64,000 nucleotides of DNA from Albula goreensis (GCA_022829145.1 CM040758.1:27090575-27154574); one strand, 5' to 3'. Shown: positions 1 to 11,459, counted from the stretch's first letter. Notes: generated from the sequence alone by a model not told the origin. Numbers and translations: made by a program.

Positions 1-1384
1 GTGTGAGAAAGGGGTTCTCCATCAGCTCTGTGTGAGAAAGGGGTTCTCCGTCAGCTCTGTGTGTGAGAAAGGGGTTCTCCGTCAGCTCTGTGTGTGAGAA
101 AGGGGTTCTCCGTCAGCTCAGTGTGTGAGAAAGGGGTTCTCCATCAGCTCTGTGTGTGAGAAAGGGTTCTACATCAGATCTGTGTGTGAGAAAGGGGTTC
201 CCATCAGCTCTGTGTGTGAGAAAGGGGTTCTCCGTCAGCTCTGTGTGTGAGAAAGGGGTTCTCCATCAGCTCAGTGTGTGAGAAAGGGGTTCTCCATTAG
301 CTCAGTGTGTGAGAAGGGGGTTCTCCATCAGCTCAGTGTGTGAGAAAGGGGTTCTCCGTCAGCTCTGTGTGTGAGAAAGGGGTTCTCCATCAGCTCTGTG
401 TGAGAGAAAGGGGTTCCCCATAAGCTCTGTGTGTGAGAAAGGGGTTCTACATCAGCTCTGTGTGTGAGAAAGGAGTTCTCCATCAGCTCTGTGTGAGAAA
501 GGGGTTCTCCATCAGCTCTGTGTGTGAGAAAGGGGTTCTCCATCAGCTCTGTGTGAGAAAGGGGTTCTCCGTCAGCTCTGTGTGTGAGAAAGGGGTTCTC
601 CATCAGCTCAGTGTGTGAGAAAGGGGTTCTCCATCAGCTCTGTGTGTGAGAAAGGGGTTCTCCATCAGCTCTGTGTGTGAGAAAGGGGTTCTCCATCAGC
701 TCTGTGTGAGAAAGGGGTTCTCCATCAGCTCAGTGTGTGAGAAAGGGGTTCTCCATCAGCTCAGTGTGTGAGAAAGGGGTTCTACATCAGCTCTGTGTGA
801 GAAAGGGGTTCTCCATCAGCTCTGTGTGAGAAAGGGGTTCTCCATCAGCTCAGTGTGTGAGAAAGGGGTTCTCCGTCAGCTCTGTGTGTGAGAAAGGGGT
901 TCTCCATCAGCTCAGTGTGTGAGAAAGGGGTTCTCCGTCAGCTCTGTGTGTGAGAAAGGGGTTCTCCGTCAGCTCTGTGTGAGAGAAAGGGGTTCTCCAT
1001 CAGCTCAGTGTGTGAGAAAGGGGTTCTCCATCAGCTCAGTGTGTGAGAAAGGGGTTCTCCGTCAGCTCTGTGTGTGAGAAAGGGTTCTCCATCAGCTCTG
1101 TGTGAGAGAAAGGGGTTCTCCATCAGCTCAGTGTGTGAGAAAGGGGTTCTCCATCAGCTCTGTGTGAGAAAGGGGTTCTCCATCAGCTCAGTGTGTGAGA
1201 AAGGGGTTCTCCGTCAGCTCTGTGTGTGAGAAAGGGGTTCTCCATCAGCTCTGTGTGAGAAAGGGGTTCTCCATCAGCTCAGTGTGTGAGAAAGGGGTTC
1301 TCCATCAGCTCTGTGTGAGAGAAAGGGGTTCTCCATCAGCTCTGTGTGTGAGAAAGGGGTTCTCCATCAGCTCAGTGTGTGAAG
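1..1384. repeat. Minisatellite, 29-31 bp unit, about 46 copies
   Basis: Tandem units contain the core GAGAAAGGGGTTCTCCATCA, joined by CTCTGTGTGT or CTCAGTGTGT linkers. Unit length varies by 2 bp with the number of GT steps. The array is cut by the window edge, so its true length is unknown. Short open frames occur on both strands only because the unit lacks stops; they are not genes. Confidence 0.97.
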
Positions 1385-1550
1385 ATTGGGGTACCCCCTC
1401 TTCCCATTCCCAGCACATGCTGATAACCTTAAGGGTAAATGCAGGAGTCAGTCACAGCACAGCTCAGTCAGGAGGGAATAAGACTCCCCCCCCACACCTC
1501 TGCTACACCAAGTGGGTGAAGGTGGGGGTACCCCCTCAAAGAGCCCAGGT

Positions 1551-3865
1551 GCATTCTGTGTGTCAGTGTCTCTCTCTGTCAGTGCTGAGCTATGTGCTAA
1601 ATGCATTCTGTGTGTCAGTGTCTCTCTCTGTCAGTGCTGAGCCATGTGCTAAATGCATTCTGTGTGTCAGTGTCTCTCTCTGCTCGTGCTGAGCTATGTG
1701 CTAAATGCATTCTGTGTGTCAATCTGTCTCTCTGTCAGTACTGAGCCATGTGCTAAATGCATTCTGTGTGTCAGTGTTTCTCTCTGTCAGTGCTGAGCTA
1801 TGTGCTAAATGCATTCTGTGTGTCAGTGTCTGTCTCTGTCAGTGCTGAGCCATGTGCTAAATGTATTCTGTGTGTCAGTGTCTCTCTCTGCTCGTGCTGA
1901 GCTATGTGCTAAATGCATTCTGTGTGTCAATCTGTCTCTCTGTCAGTACTGAGCCATGTGCTAAATGCATTCTGTGTGTCAGTGTCTCTCTCTGTCAGTG
2001 CTGAGCCATGTGCTAAATGCATTCTGTGTGTCAGTGTCTCTCTCTGTCAGTGCTGAGCTATGTGATAAATGCATTCTGTGTGTCAGTGTCTCTCTCTGTC
2101 AGTGCTGAGCCATGTGCTAAATGCATTCTGTTTGTCAGTGTCTCTCTGTCAGTGCTGAGCCATGTGCTAAATGCATTCTGTCTGTCAGTGTCTCTCTCTG
2201 TCAGTGCTGAGCTATGTGCTAAATGCATTCTGTGTGTCACTGTCTCTCTCTGTCAGTGCTGAGCCATGTGCTAAATGCATTCTGTGTGTCAATCTGTCTC
2301 TCTGTCAGTACTGAGCCATGTGCTAAATGCATTCTGTGTGTCAGTGTCTCTCTCTGTCAGTGCTGAGCCATGTGCTAAATGCATTCTGTGTGTCAGTGTC
2401 TCTCTCTGTCAGTGCTGAGCCATGTGATAAATGCATTCTGTGTGTCAGTGTCTCTCTCTGTCAGTGCTGAGCCATGTGCTAAATGCATTCTGTCTGTCAG
2501 TGTCTCTCTCTGTCAGTGCTGAGCCATGTGCTAAATGCATTCTGTCTGTCAGTGTCTCTCTCTGTCAGTGCTGAGCTATGTGCTAAATGCATTCTGTGTG
2601 TCAGTGTCTCTCTCTGTCAGTGCTGAGCCATGTGCTAAATGCATTCTGTGTGTCAGTGTCTCTCTCTGTCAGTGCTGAGCCATGTGCTAAATGCATTCTG
2701 TGTGTCAGTGTCTATGTCAGTGCTGAGCTATGTGCTAAGTGCGTTCTGTGTGTCAGTGTCTCTCTCTGTCAGTGCTGAGCTATGTGCTAAATGCATTCTG
2801 TGTGTCAGTGTCTCTCTCTGTCAGTGCTGAGCTATGTGCTAAATGCATTCTGTGTGTCAGTGTCTCTCTCTGTCAGTGCTGAGCTATGTGCTAAATGCAT
2901 TCTGTGTGTCAGTGTCTCTCTCTGTCAGTGCTGAGCCATGTGATAAATGCATTCTGTGTCAGTGTTTCTCTCTGTCAGTGCTGAGCTATGTGCTAAATGC
3001 ATTCTGTGTGTCAGTGTCTCTCTCTGTCAGTGCTGAGCCATGTGCTAAATGCATTCTGTGTGTCAGCGTCTCTCTCTGTCAGTGCTGAGCCATGTGCTAA
3101 ATGCATTCTGTGTGTCAGTCTCTATGTCAGTGCTGAGCTATGTGCTAAATGCGTTCTGTGTGTCAGTGTCTCTCTCTGTCAGTGCTGAGCTATGTGCTAA
3201 ATGCATTCTGTGTGTCAGTCTCTCTGTCAGTGCTTAGCCATGTGCTAAATGCATTCTGTGTGTCAGTGTCTCTCTCTGTCAGTGCTGAGCTGTGTGCTAA
3301 ATGCATTCTGTTTGTCAGTCTGTTTCACTGTCAGTGCTGAGCCATGTGCTAAATGCATTCTGTGTGTCAGTGTCTCTCTCTGTCAGTGCTGAGCCTTGTG
3401 CTAAATGCATTCTGTGTGTCATTCTCTATGTCAGTGCTGAGCTATGTGCTAAATGCGTTCTGTGTGTCGGTCTCTCACTCTGTCAGTGCTGAGCGATGCG
3501 CTAAATGCATTCTGTGTGTCAGTCTCTCTCTCTGTCAGTTCTGAGCCATGTGCTAAATGCATTCTGTGTGTCAGTCTCTCTGTCAGTGCTTAGCCATGTG
3601 TTAAATGCATTCTGTGTGTCAGTGTCTCTCTCTGTCAGTGCTGAGCTATGTGCTAAATGCATTCTGTGTGTCAGTGTCTCTCTCTGTCAGTGCTGAGCTA
3701 TGTGCTAAATGCATTCTGTGTGTCAGCGTCTCTCTCTGTCAGTGCTGAGCTATGTGCTAAATGCATTCTGTGTGTCAGTGTCTCTCTCTGTCAGTGCTGA
3801 GCTATGTGCTAAATGCATTCTGTGTGTCAGTGTCTCTGTCTGTCAGTGCTGAGCTTTGTGCTAAA
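1551..3865. repeat. Minisatellite, 52 bp unit, about 44 copies
   Basis: Units begin GCATTCTGTGTGTCAGTGTC, continue with a CT-rich stretch and end GAGCTATGTGCTAAAT. Variants alternate GAGCTATG and GAGCCATG and differ by loss of CT dinucleotides. Several blocks of units recur in the same order, so parts of the array were copied as larger segments. The cysteine-rich open frames inside are artefacts of the repeat. Confidence 0.97.
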
Positions 3866-5331
3866 CACATGCAATCACAACTCTGTGTTCAGCCCTAAGA
3901 GCACTTGATGTCATTGGTTATTTTATTTGTGAATATCTGACATACTCACTCAGTGTGTTGTGTGTTTGCACATGTGTGTGTGATATACAATATAATATTC
4001 TCTGATAATATTCCCTATTGACAGCCTGTCTCTGTCAGCAGAGGTCTTTAACATTGATGGAATTAATGGGCTTAATGCTGCTAGCTTCTAGATAACACTA
4101 TTAAAACACAATATTCTTATTGTTCTGAATATTGAGCTTGGCAGCACATGTGTCTTTCACTAGACATCTCCATGGTAACTGGATAGATTGATTTTGTGCC
4201 TATTCAGTATCTCCTGAAGGGCCAAAACTAACCATTTTTCTGACTGTGTGCCAGATCCAGTTTCGTGCCCATATGTGATGCTTCCACTTGCTCCCCTGGA
4301 CACAGGCGCACAAAAATATGTGCGCATGCTAGCATAAAATAGCTGCACATCATTCAGAACAATAAGAATATTGTGTTTTAATAGATCATACTTATGTATT
4401 TGGCCCATCCCACACTCCATACAGTGATCTGCTGGGTAGCTTGGCTACTGTTGCCATGTCTTCCATAATCTGCACCAGTGAGTCACCATTACATTTATAA
4501 TATTTATTCTTCAACACACTTGCATTTATAAAAGATTGGATGTAAATTGCCTATGTATGGAGATGAATTCGCCAGTTAAATCATCTATAATGTCAGGCCA
4601 GCTTTAGCATGTACAGATTCCCTCTTTGTGTTGTGCTGGTAAACATCACATACAATGAACAGTCTAAATACAGTAAATACATTATTTACTCAACTTCATT
4701 TGTGGACCCATCCTCACATCTCTGATATATATATACACATACCTGTTACATGTTGCCTCCTAACACAATTTCTCACTTTCCAGTATCTGAATCTAGCGCT
4801 GTATTGAAATATTTCTTGAGCAGTGATTCCCAAACCCCCAGAAGCCCATATATGCCTCATATCTTCATACGTTTAGCCTGTAATAACACATAAAATGTTT
4901 AATTGTACAGTGATTTTATGTTAGGTTTTTGAGTTTGTGTGCGTTGTGTTTTTACTGATACCTGTTCTCTCTCTAATTATAATCTCTCTGTTTCTATGTG
5001 CTTGGAAATACTTTGACTCCTGTGTCCCGAAGGCACCAGTAAGTTACAGAGGATTTTTTGTTTGTCTGTCATCAACAATGATAACACTGTAAGAGCAGCC
5101 TGTCAGAAATGTCAAATTTTCAGTGTGATCTCACTCAACAAAGTCTGGCTGCAGTATATACAGTATTAAATATATTAGTATATAAAGCATGTGCAGTACT
5201 GTATAAGTACAGTATAGGCTGATCTCAGAACAGAGCAGGATAATGGCCATTTAAAATGTATTCTGTTATAAACACAGACCCATGTATAAATGTAATAAAA
5301 ACATTGACTGATGCTTTTCCATGTGTTTCAG
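3866..5331. other. Non-coding stretch upstream of the first V exon
   Basis: No convincing exon was found. The signal-peptide exon expected upstream of the V exon was not recognised here or elsewhere on the plus strand of this window. The stretch holds a 33-bp perfect inverted repeat (4098-4130 and 4352-4384). From 4444 on it is nearly identical to the sequence after the assembly gap (6893-7415). Confidence 0.6.
4098..4384. repeat. Perfect 33-bp inverted repeat around a 221-bp spacer
   Basis: The left arm (4098-4130) contains AAAACACAATATTCTTATTG and the right arm (4352-4384) is its exact reverse complement. A 287-bp unit with such arms resembles a small foldback or MITE-type element. No clear target-site duplication is visible at the outer ends, so the transposon origin is only a guess. 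Confidence 0.7.
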
Positions 5332-5619
5332 ATATGCATTCCCAGATATCTGTGGTGAATGGCACCGAGGGAGGTACTCTTAATTTCACTACTGAAGTGA
5401 AAAAAGGGAATTTGAAATACGAAACTGAAACAATAGCGGAAGTCAAAAACAACACGAAAACATGCAATGATCAAAGATTCAGTGGCAGACTGCAGTGGGA
5501 CAGCAGCACTGGATTCTTCTCCATCACTAAGCTGAAGATGGAGGATTCTGGGGTTTACACAGTGCAGAATGATGATGAAAAACAGCAACCAGATTACATT
5601 TATCATCTTTTTGTAAAAG
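5332..5619 (+). CDS. Receptor gene 1, V-like Ig domain exon (copy before the gap)
   Basis: This 288-bp phase 1-1 exon encodes an N-terminal V-like domain of a CD2/SLAM-family receptor, a type I membrane protein used in leukocyte contact. The acceptor is TGTTTCAG and the donor is GTAAGAAC. The product starts DMHSQISVVNGTEGG and ends IYHLFVK. The strands E-F signature FFSITKLKMEDSGVYTV is present. N-glycosylation sequons NGT, NFT and NNT are visible. The paired B and F strand cysteines of ordinary V domains are missing, as is usual for CD2, CD48 and SLAM V domains. The exon is fully open. A near-copy with several 1-bp losses lies at 9544-9825. The family is confident; a specific orthologue cannot be named. 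Confidence 0.87.
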
Positions 5620-6091
5620 GTAAGAACACCGTACTCCTCTGTACCGTGTGTGTGGAGTACTTTTAATACAGGTGTTTGAGTCTGTGTGTGTGTGCATGTG
5701 TGTGTTATATTTGGATGTGTGTTATATAATAAATTTAGCGTTTTGTGTTTGTCTAATATATGTGAATGTGTGTTACATTACAAATGCAGCAGCGTTTTGT
5801 GTGTGTGTGTGTGTGTCAGTGTATACTGCATGACTAATGTAAATTGGTGTTATTAATAATAATCTGGTTATATTAAAATTATAGTTATTTATTAAAAAAA
5901 TTGCTTATCCATTTGAACTTAATAGTCGACTGCTCAGGCAACTGCACAGTCGAAAGATAATTTTTTTTTTCTTTCTCCATGCTCATATAATCTTAAAATG
6001 ATTATAAAATGTGTTTCCCTCATTATCAGAGGGAGGGAATTGTGAACCAACATGTGATAAATACATTGTCTGATGATGCTTTTCCAGATAT

Positions 6092-6215
6092 GTATTCCCA
6101 GATATCTGTGGTTGATTCGTATTTTATAATGATGGCCGGGTGTGAAAGAGGCAGCGCTTTGGTCCGGCACAGCCATTTTGCAGAATGCAGGACAATACAC
6201 CTGCAGTCTCATTAG
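6092..6215 (+). pseudogene. Relic Ig-domain exon (first copy)
   Basis: After TTTTCCAG the sequence repeats the start of the V exon (residues MYSQISVV). It then loses similarity and resumes with an Ig F-strand signature that reads QNAGQYTCS in another frame. This looks like a V exon that lost its middle. An extra T in the run at about 6176 separates the two parts in this copy. Confidence 0.6.
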
Positions 6216-6392
6216 AATAATCTGCAGTTTGTGTTTTTTTGTTTTGGTCCTGCTTTTTATCACAGAGAGCTGCATTATTCAGACACAAGTCTGATATATG
6301 ATGATATCACAACAATCCGGTTAAAGAGATGAATTCTGGATTCACCTTCTCCATTATGTCTCTTTACAGTTCCTGTGTCAAAGCCCAGTGTT

Positions 6393-6892
6393 NNNNNNNN
6401 NNNNNNNNNNNNNNNNNNNNNNNNNNNNNNNNNNNNNNNNNNNNNNNNNNNNNNNNNNNNNNNNNNNNNNNNNNNNNNNNNNNNNNNNNNNNNNNNNNNN
6501 NNNNNNNNNNNNNNNNNNNNNNNNNNNNNNNNNNNNNNNNNNNNNNNNNNNNNNNNNNNNNNNNNNNNNNNNNNNNNNNNNNNNNNNNNNNNNNNNNNNN
6601 NNNNNNNNNNNNNNNNNNNNNNNNNNNNNNNNNNNNNNNNNNNNNNNNNNNNNNNNNNNNNNNNNNNNNNNNNNNNNNNNNNNNNNNNNNNNNNNNNNNN
6701 NNNNNNNNNNNNNNNNNNNNNNNNNNNNNNNNNNNNNNNNNNNNNNNNNNNNNNNNNNNNNNNNNNNNNNNNNNNNNNNNNNNNNNNNNNNNNNNNNNNN
6801 NNNNNNNNNNNNNNNNNNNNNNNNNNNNNNNNNNNNNNNNNNNNNNNNNNNNNNNNNNNNNNNNNNNNNNNNNNNNNNNNNNNNNNNNNNNN
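6393..6892. other. Assembly gap of exactly 500 N
   Basis: The gap begins 24 bases into a C2 exon (TTCCTGTGTCAAAGCCCAG). Sequence resumes at a point matching position 4444. The round length suggests a placeholder gap of unknown size, and the flanks overlap (see findings). Confidence 0.99.
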
Positions 6893-7136
6893 TGTTGCCA
6901 TGTCTTCCATAATCTGCACCAGTGAGTCACCATTACATTTATAATATTTATTCTTCAACACACTTGCATTTTTATAAAAGATTGATGTAAATTGCCTATG
7001 TATGGAGATGAATTCCGCCAGTTAAATCATCTATAATGTCAGGCCAGCTTTAGCATGTACAGATTCTCTTTGTGTTGTGCTGGCAACATCACATACAATG
7101 AATAGTCTAAAAATACAGTAAATACATTATTTACTC

Positions 7137-7778
7137 AACTTCATTTGTGGACCCATCCTCACATCTCTGATATATATATACACATACCTGTTATGTTGCC
7201 TAACACAATTTTCTCACTTTCAGTATCTGAATCTAGCGCTGTATTGAAATATTTCTTGAGCAGTGATTCCCAAACCCCCAGAAGCCCATATGCCTCATAT
7301 CTTCATACGTTTAGCCTGTAATAACACATAAAATGTTTAATTGTACAGTGATTTTATGTTAGGTTTTGAGTTTGTCCAATGCGTTGTGTTTTTACTGATA
7401 CCTGTTCTCTCTCTAACCTGTTGTATCCCCAAACCCCTAAAATCCTGTGTGTGTGTGTTCATGGGTCTGACATACATCCTCATATCTTCATAAGTTTACA
7501 CAGTACAGGCCTGGCTGGAGGCTCAAACTACAGAGAACCTCTGAGCCAACAATGCTAAAGGCGTCAGACTCTATGCATGTCCGATCACATAGGATAAATA
7601 TATTATAAAAACAATGGTAACATCAAAAAAGAAAGATCTACATTGTGTGAAGGCACATTGTGATTGAGACTCTGCTTGAGAACAATTCTGACCCCTGCTC
7701 CGTCTGTCTGGGTGCAGGTGAGGGGACAGGTGGGAGATTGGCTGTCAGAGGTGTGAGGATGGGTCCACTAATGAAGTT
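7137..7778. repeat. Imperfect inverted repeat pair, 34 bp arms
   Basis: The arm 7137-7170 includes GTGGACCCATCCTCACATCT. Its reverse complement occurs at 7745-7778 with two mismatches, about 575 bp away. The right arm lies in the segment that is absent from the copy before the gap. Confidence 0.7.
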
Positions 7779-9186
7779 TAGAACAAGTGCAGATATGGAG
7801 AAGTGAAGGGGTATAAAGGTTATGGAGTTTATCCTGTTACCTTCAGGCCAGCAAGGCCACTGCTGGTGTACTATAGGGAGAGTGACTTCAGGTGAAGTGC
7901 TTCTGTCAAAACACAGCTATGGAGCTATAGAAAATAAAGTGTAAAGATGCAAGTTTAATAATAACTTCTGCTGAGTTTATAAAACATAACGACTGCCCTG
8001 CTTGTTAATGTCAAACAGGGCTACGCACAGGTGCACCCACACACACTTGACTCATTTTAATCTGCACTACTGTGCATGGTTACCACAATGTAGCAAGGAC
8101 TCAACTTCCCAAAACAAACTTTCCTTGGCTTAAGTCCCCATTCTGTTTGAAAATGGTGTCTTTTCTACGTGATGAAGAAAAAAGTTCCAGTAATTATACT
8201 GTGAGTAAGCTGGAACAAACCTCCGTTCACTTTTAATTCACAGCCTACAGTTATTATTTTCGTTATTGGTATTAATTTCTGATTTTGAGTAATTTAGCAT
8301 TTCTGAATACATGGACGTTTTTCTAAAAAAGCCATGACCATTGCATTCACCGCGAGAGAATTGAATATAAAAAGCCAGGAACAAGGGTTTAGATTAGGTG
8401 TGGGTACATCTAAGATTGTTGATTGTAGTGATAATAGTATGTAGGCCTAATGGGATAATACATGGAGGGAATGTTAGCCTATTAAATGGAAATCGTTACT
8501 CACTGTGGGCTGCAGTTGTGCTTCACGCTGTTCGATATTACGTAAAAAGTAAAATGACTCGATCGATGATAACAGTAGTGAACGTGTGCTACCCACAGCA
8601 GCGCAACACGGTCAGCAATAAACATTCGCTGTTATTATGTTCAGAACGCCATTCCAGGCCAACTTCAGTAAATGTTATGTTCGAGAGGAGTTTAGTTATC
8701 ATAATGTCAGTATCATAGAGAGTATTCTAACATATTGCTATATCACGGTGCGGTCTGTTAGAAGTTCAGACCAGGTGAACTTTCTAACAATGGAATAGTT
8801 TTTGCGCACTGTAGTGCGTTAATTTCATCAAACTCCATTGTTGCCACTGAAAAACACATCGTTCAGATGCGTTTTACACGCATCCGGAATCTCTGTGTGT
8901 ACGCGTCGCGGTATTTGGAAAATGCACTCTCCTTTGTTCCAGTATCACCGTCTCTTCACTCCAATGTCCCAATGGAGAGACAGCAGGGAAAGTCTGGGGT
9001 CGCTGGCCGAGTATTTAATGGCCCTACAGACTGAGGCTGCGCAGTCAGTGAGTTCGTGGTTGTGATGAGCTTGTCCTGCTTCCGGACAATTATCTGGAAA
9101 TCGACTGCTGATTATGAAAAATTGATATCCCTTTAGAAATGGCTGCGCCAGCGTCTCTGCCAGTAGGTGTATGGTATTAACAGGTT
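7416..9186. other. 1.77 kb segment present only in the second copy of the duplicated region
   Basis: The flanks on either side match continuous sequence around 4972-4982, so this is an insertion here or a deletion there. No transposase or known gene is visible. The first 60 bases resemble 7261-7320, which suggests part of it is an old local duplication. The second half is richer in CG dinucleotides (around 8840-8920) than its neighbours. Two short open frames (8398-8718, 8838-9065) show no recognisable domain. Confidence 0.6.
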
Positions 9187-9543
9187 TAATTATAATCTCT
9201 CTGTTTCTATGTGCTTGGAAATACTTTGACTCCTGTGTCCCGAAGGCACCAGTAAGTTACAGAGGATTTTTGTTTGTCTGTCATCAACAATGATAACACT
9301 GTAAGAGCAGCCTGTCAGAAATGTCAAATTTTCAGTGTGATCTCACTCAACAAAGTCTGGCTGCAGTATATACAGTATTAAATATATTAGTATATAAAGC
9401 ATGTGCAGTACTGTATAAGTACAGTATAGGCTGATCTCAGAACAGAGCAGGATAATGGCCATTTAAAATGTATTCTGTTATAAACACAGACCCATGTATA
9501 AATGTAATAAAAACATTGACTGATGCTTTTCCATGTGTTTCAG

Positions 9544-9825
9544 ATATGCATTCCCAGATATCTGTGGTGAATGGCACCGAGGAGGTACTCTTAATTTCAC
9601 TACTGAAGTGAAAAAAGGAATTTGAAATACGAAACTGAAACAATAGCGGAAGTCAAAACAACACGAAAACATGCAATGATCAAAGATTCAGTGGCAGACT
9701 GCAGTGGGACAGCAGCACTGGATTCTTCTCCATCACTAAGCTGAAGATGGAGGATTCTGGGGTTTACACAGTGCAGAATGATGATGAAAACAGCAACCAG
9801 ATTACATTTATCATCTTTTGTAAAG
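9544..9825 (+). pseudogene. Receptor gene 1, V-like Ig exon, frameshifted second copy
   Basis: This copy matches 5332-5619 almost base for base but is 6 bp shorter. The losses are single bases in homopolymer runs, for example GAGG for GAGGG, AAAAAAGG for AAAAAAGGG and GATGAAAAC for GATGAAAAAC. Read as written, the domain is out of frame. The splice sites are kept. The pattern fits uncorrected long-read errors at a contig end better than a true pseudogene, so the biological gene probably has one intact V exon here. Confidence 0.75.
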
Positions 9826-10288
9826 GTAAGAACACCGTACTCTCTGTACCGTGTGTGTGGAGTACTTTTAATACAGGTGTTTGAGTCTGTGTGTGTGTGC
9901 ATGTGTGTGTTATATTTGGATGTGTGTTATATAATAAATTTAGCGTTTTGTGTTTGTCTAATATATGTGAATGTGTGTTACATTACAAATGCAGCAGCGT
10001 TTTTGTGTGTGTGTGTGTGTGTCAGTGTATACTGCATGACTAATGTAAATTGGTGTTATTAATAATAATCTGGTTATATTAAAATTATAGTTATTTATTA
10101 AAAAATTGCTTATCCATTTGAACTTAATAGTCGACTGCTCAGGCAACTGCACAGTCGAAAGATAATTTTTTTTTCTTTCTCCATGCTCATATAATCTTAA
10201 ATGATTATAAAATGTGTTTCCCTCATTATCAGGGGAGGGAATTGTGAACCAACATGTGATAAATACATTGTCTGATGATGCTTTTCCA

Positions 10289-10413
10289 GATATGTATTCC
10301 CAGATATCTGTGGTTGATTCGTATTTTATAATGATGGCCGGGTGTGAAAGAGGCAGCGCTTTGGTCCGGCACAGCCATTTGCAGAATGCAGGACAATACA
10401 CCTGCAGTCTCAT
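10289..10413 (+). pseudogene. Relic Ig-domain exon (second copy)
   Basis: This is the counterpart of 6092-6215. Here one frame runs from the V-exon-like start (MYSQISVVDS) through to LQNAGQYTCSL, an F-strand motif, so the two halves are joined in frame. It lacks the core of the domain. A donor site was not found at the expected place, so it is probably not used. Confidence 0.55.
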
Positions 10414-10568
10414 TAGAATAATCTGCAGTTTGTGTTTTTGTTTTGGTCCTGCTTTTTATCACAGAGAGCTGCATTATTCAGACACAAGTCTGATATATGA
10501 TGATATCACAACAATCCGGTTAAAGAGATGAATTCTGGATTCACCTTCTCCATTATGTCTCTTTACAG

Positions 10569-10823
10569 TTCCTGTGTCAAAGCCCAGTGTTACCTACAAT
10601 AAGGACTCCTGCACCATACAATGCACTGTGGACAGAGGGACAGAAGTGACCCTGTCCTGGTACAGGGAGGGGGAGAAGGAGATCTTAGGAACCTCAGGCC
10701 CTCTTAGCACTCCACACCAGAAACTGTCTCAGACTGTGGACAGGAGCGGCACCTACACCTGTGAGGCTGTAAACTCCGTCAGCAGAGAGAGGAGCTCAGT
10801 CATTGTTGGGGAAGAATGTGCAG
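10569..10823 (+). CDS. Receptor gene 1, C2-type Ig domain exon
   Basis: This 255-bp phase 1-1 exon has acceptor TCTTTACAG and donor GTGAGCTT. It encodes the membrane-proximal C2 domain. The product begins VPVSKPSVTYNKDSC and contains the C-strand tryptophan (TLSWYREGE) and the F-strand motif SGTYTCEAVNSVS. Four cysteines (DSC, IQC, YTC, EEC) match the two-disulfide C2 domain of the CD2/SLAM family. It follows the V exon and precedes a 21-bp stalk exon, in the order typical of the family. The first 24 bases occur again just before the assembly gap. Confidence 0.9.
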
Positions 10824-11181
10824 GTGAGCTTCATTTAAAAACTAGTTTAATTATACATGAATGCAGAACTTAATGCACTGCACTGCAGAAATGCAAAAGA
10901 CCAAAAAGCAGGCAAAACTCTTCAGCACCTTTAAAGACATGTGGTGATGACAGGAAGTCCTTTAATTTATCATTTGTGTTTCTGTTTCCAACTTTTTCCT
11001 TTCTACAGTGTTTACTGGTCATATTCTCACTTATAGATCTCTCTCTGAAGACCTCTTTGAATGTCATTGAAACTGTCCCATGTTTCTGTCACCTCTCCAT
11101 ACCACAGTTACTATTCTGATGTTACGCTCACAGTGTTACTGATCATTAATGTCTTTTGTTTGTCTTACCATGTCACCCTAG

Positions 11182-11202
11182 ACCTGCCCCCAGTGACCCC
11201 AG
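11182..11202 (+). CDS. Receptor gene 1, 21-bp stalk micro-exon
   Basis: The acceptor is CACCCTAG and the donor GTAAGAAC. The seven codons read roughly DLPPVTP and link the C2 domain to the membrane exon. Phase is 1-1, matching both neighbours. A diverged copy with a broken acceptor lies at 22472. Confidence 0.75.
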
Positions 11203-11354
11203 GTAAGAACATTATCCCCCTCTGCTCATAACCTCACACTAAACCCGTAACTGTTCACACACACCCAAATGATGTGTTTAATCCATAACAAATGCAAGCT
11301 ATTCCAGGCCATTTATCAGTGTCTCTAACGTCTCTGTGTCTCTGCCCTGCTCAG

Positions 11355-11459
11355 GTGCCAGTGAGGGGTCCAGTCCTTGGCATGCTTTTGGCTTTCTGGT
11401 TTTAGGCTTTGCTCTTGGTGCTGCTTGTACTGTTGTTGTCATCGCCTGTCTGTATGACA
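11355..11459 (+). CDS. Receptor gene 1, transmembrane exon 1
   Basis: This 105-bp phase 1-1 exon follows CCTGCTCAG and ends at a GTAAGTAT donor. It encodes a short extracellular stretch (GASEGSSPWH) and one hydrophobic helix, FGFLVLGFALGAACTVVVIA, then CLYD. There is no charged residue in the helix, so no obvious adaptor-pairing residue. The intron that follows is made entirely of a 75-79 bp minisatellite whose unit repeats the last bases of this exon plus the donor. Confidence 0.85.

Noticed and set aside
1388..1535. Two GGGGTACCCC palindromes flanking the short unique stretch between the first arrays
   Set aside because: Ten to twelve bases, likely chance; no other sign of an element between them.
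1195..3696. Many small cysteine/serine-rich frames that could be antimicrobial-like peptides
   Set aside because: They follow the 30-bp and 52-bp repeats and have no signal peptide or unique sequence.
4980..5035. Possible exon ending AAGGCACCA before GTAAGTTA
   Set aside because: No open frame with a leader peptide and the phase does not fit; kept in both copies only because the region is duplicated.
5256..5331. ATG at 5256 as the start of gene 1
   Set aside because: It lies in the intron before a clear acceptor at 5331; family members start in a separate signal-peptide exon.
8398..9065. Two open frames in the CG-richer part of the 1.77 kb segment as possible new exons
   Set aside because: No domain, hydrophobic leader or matching splice phase was found.
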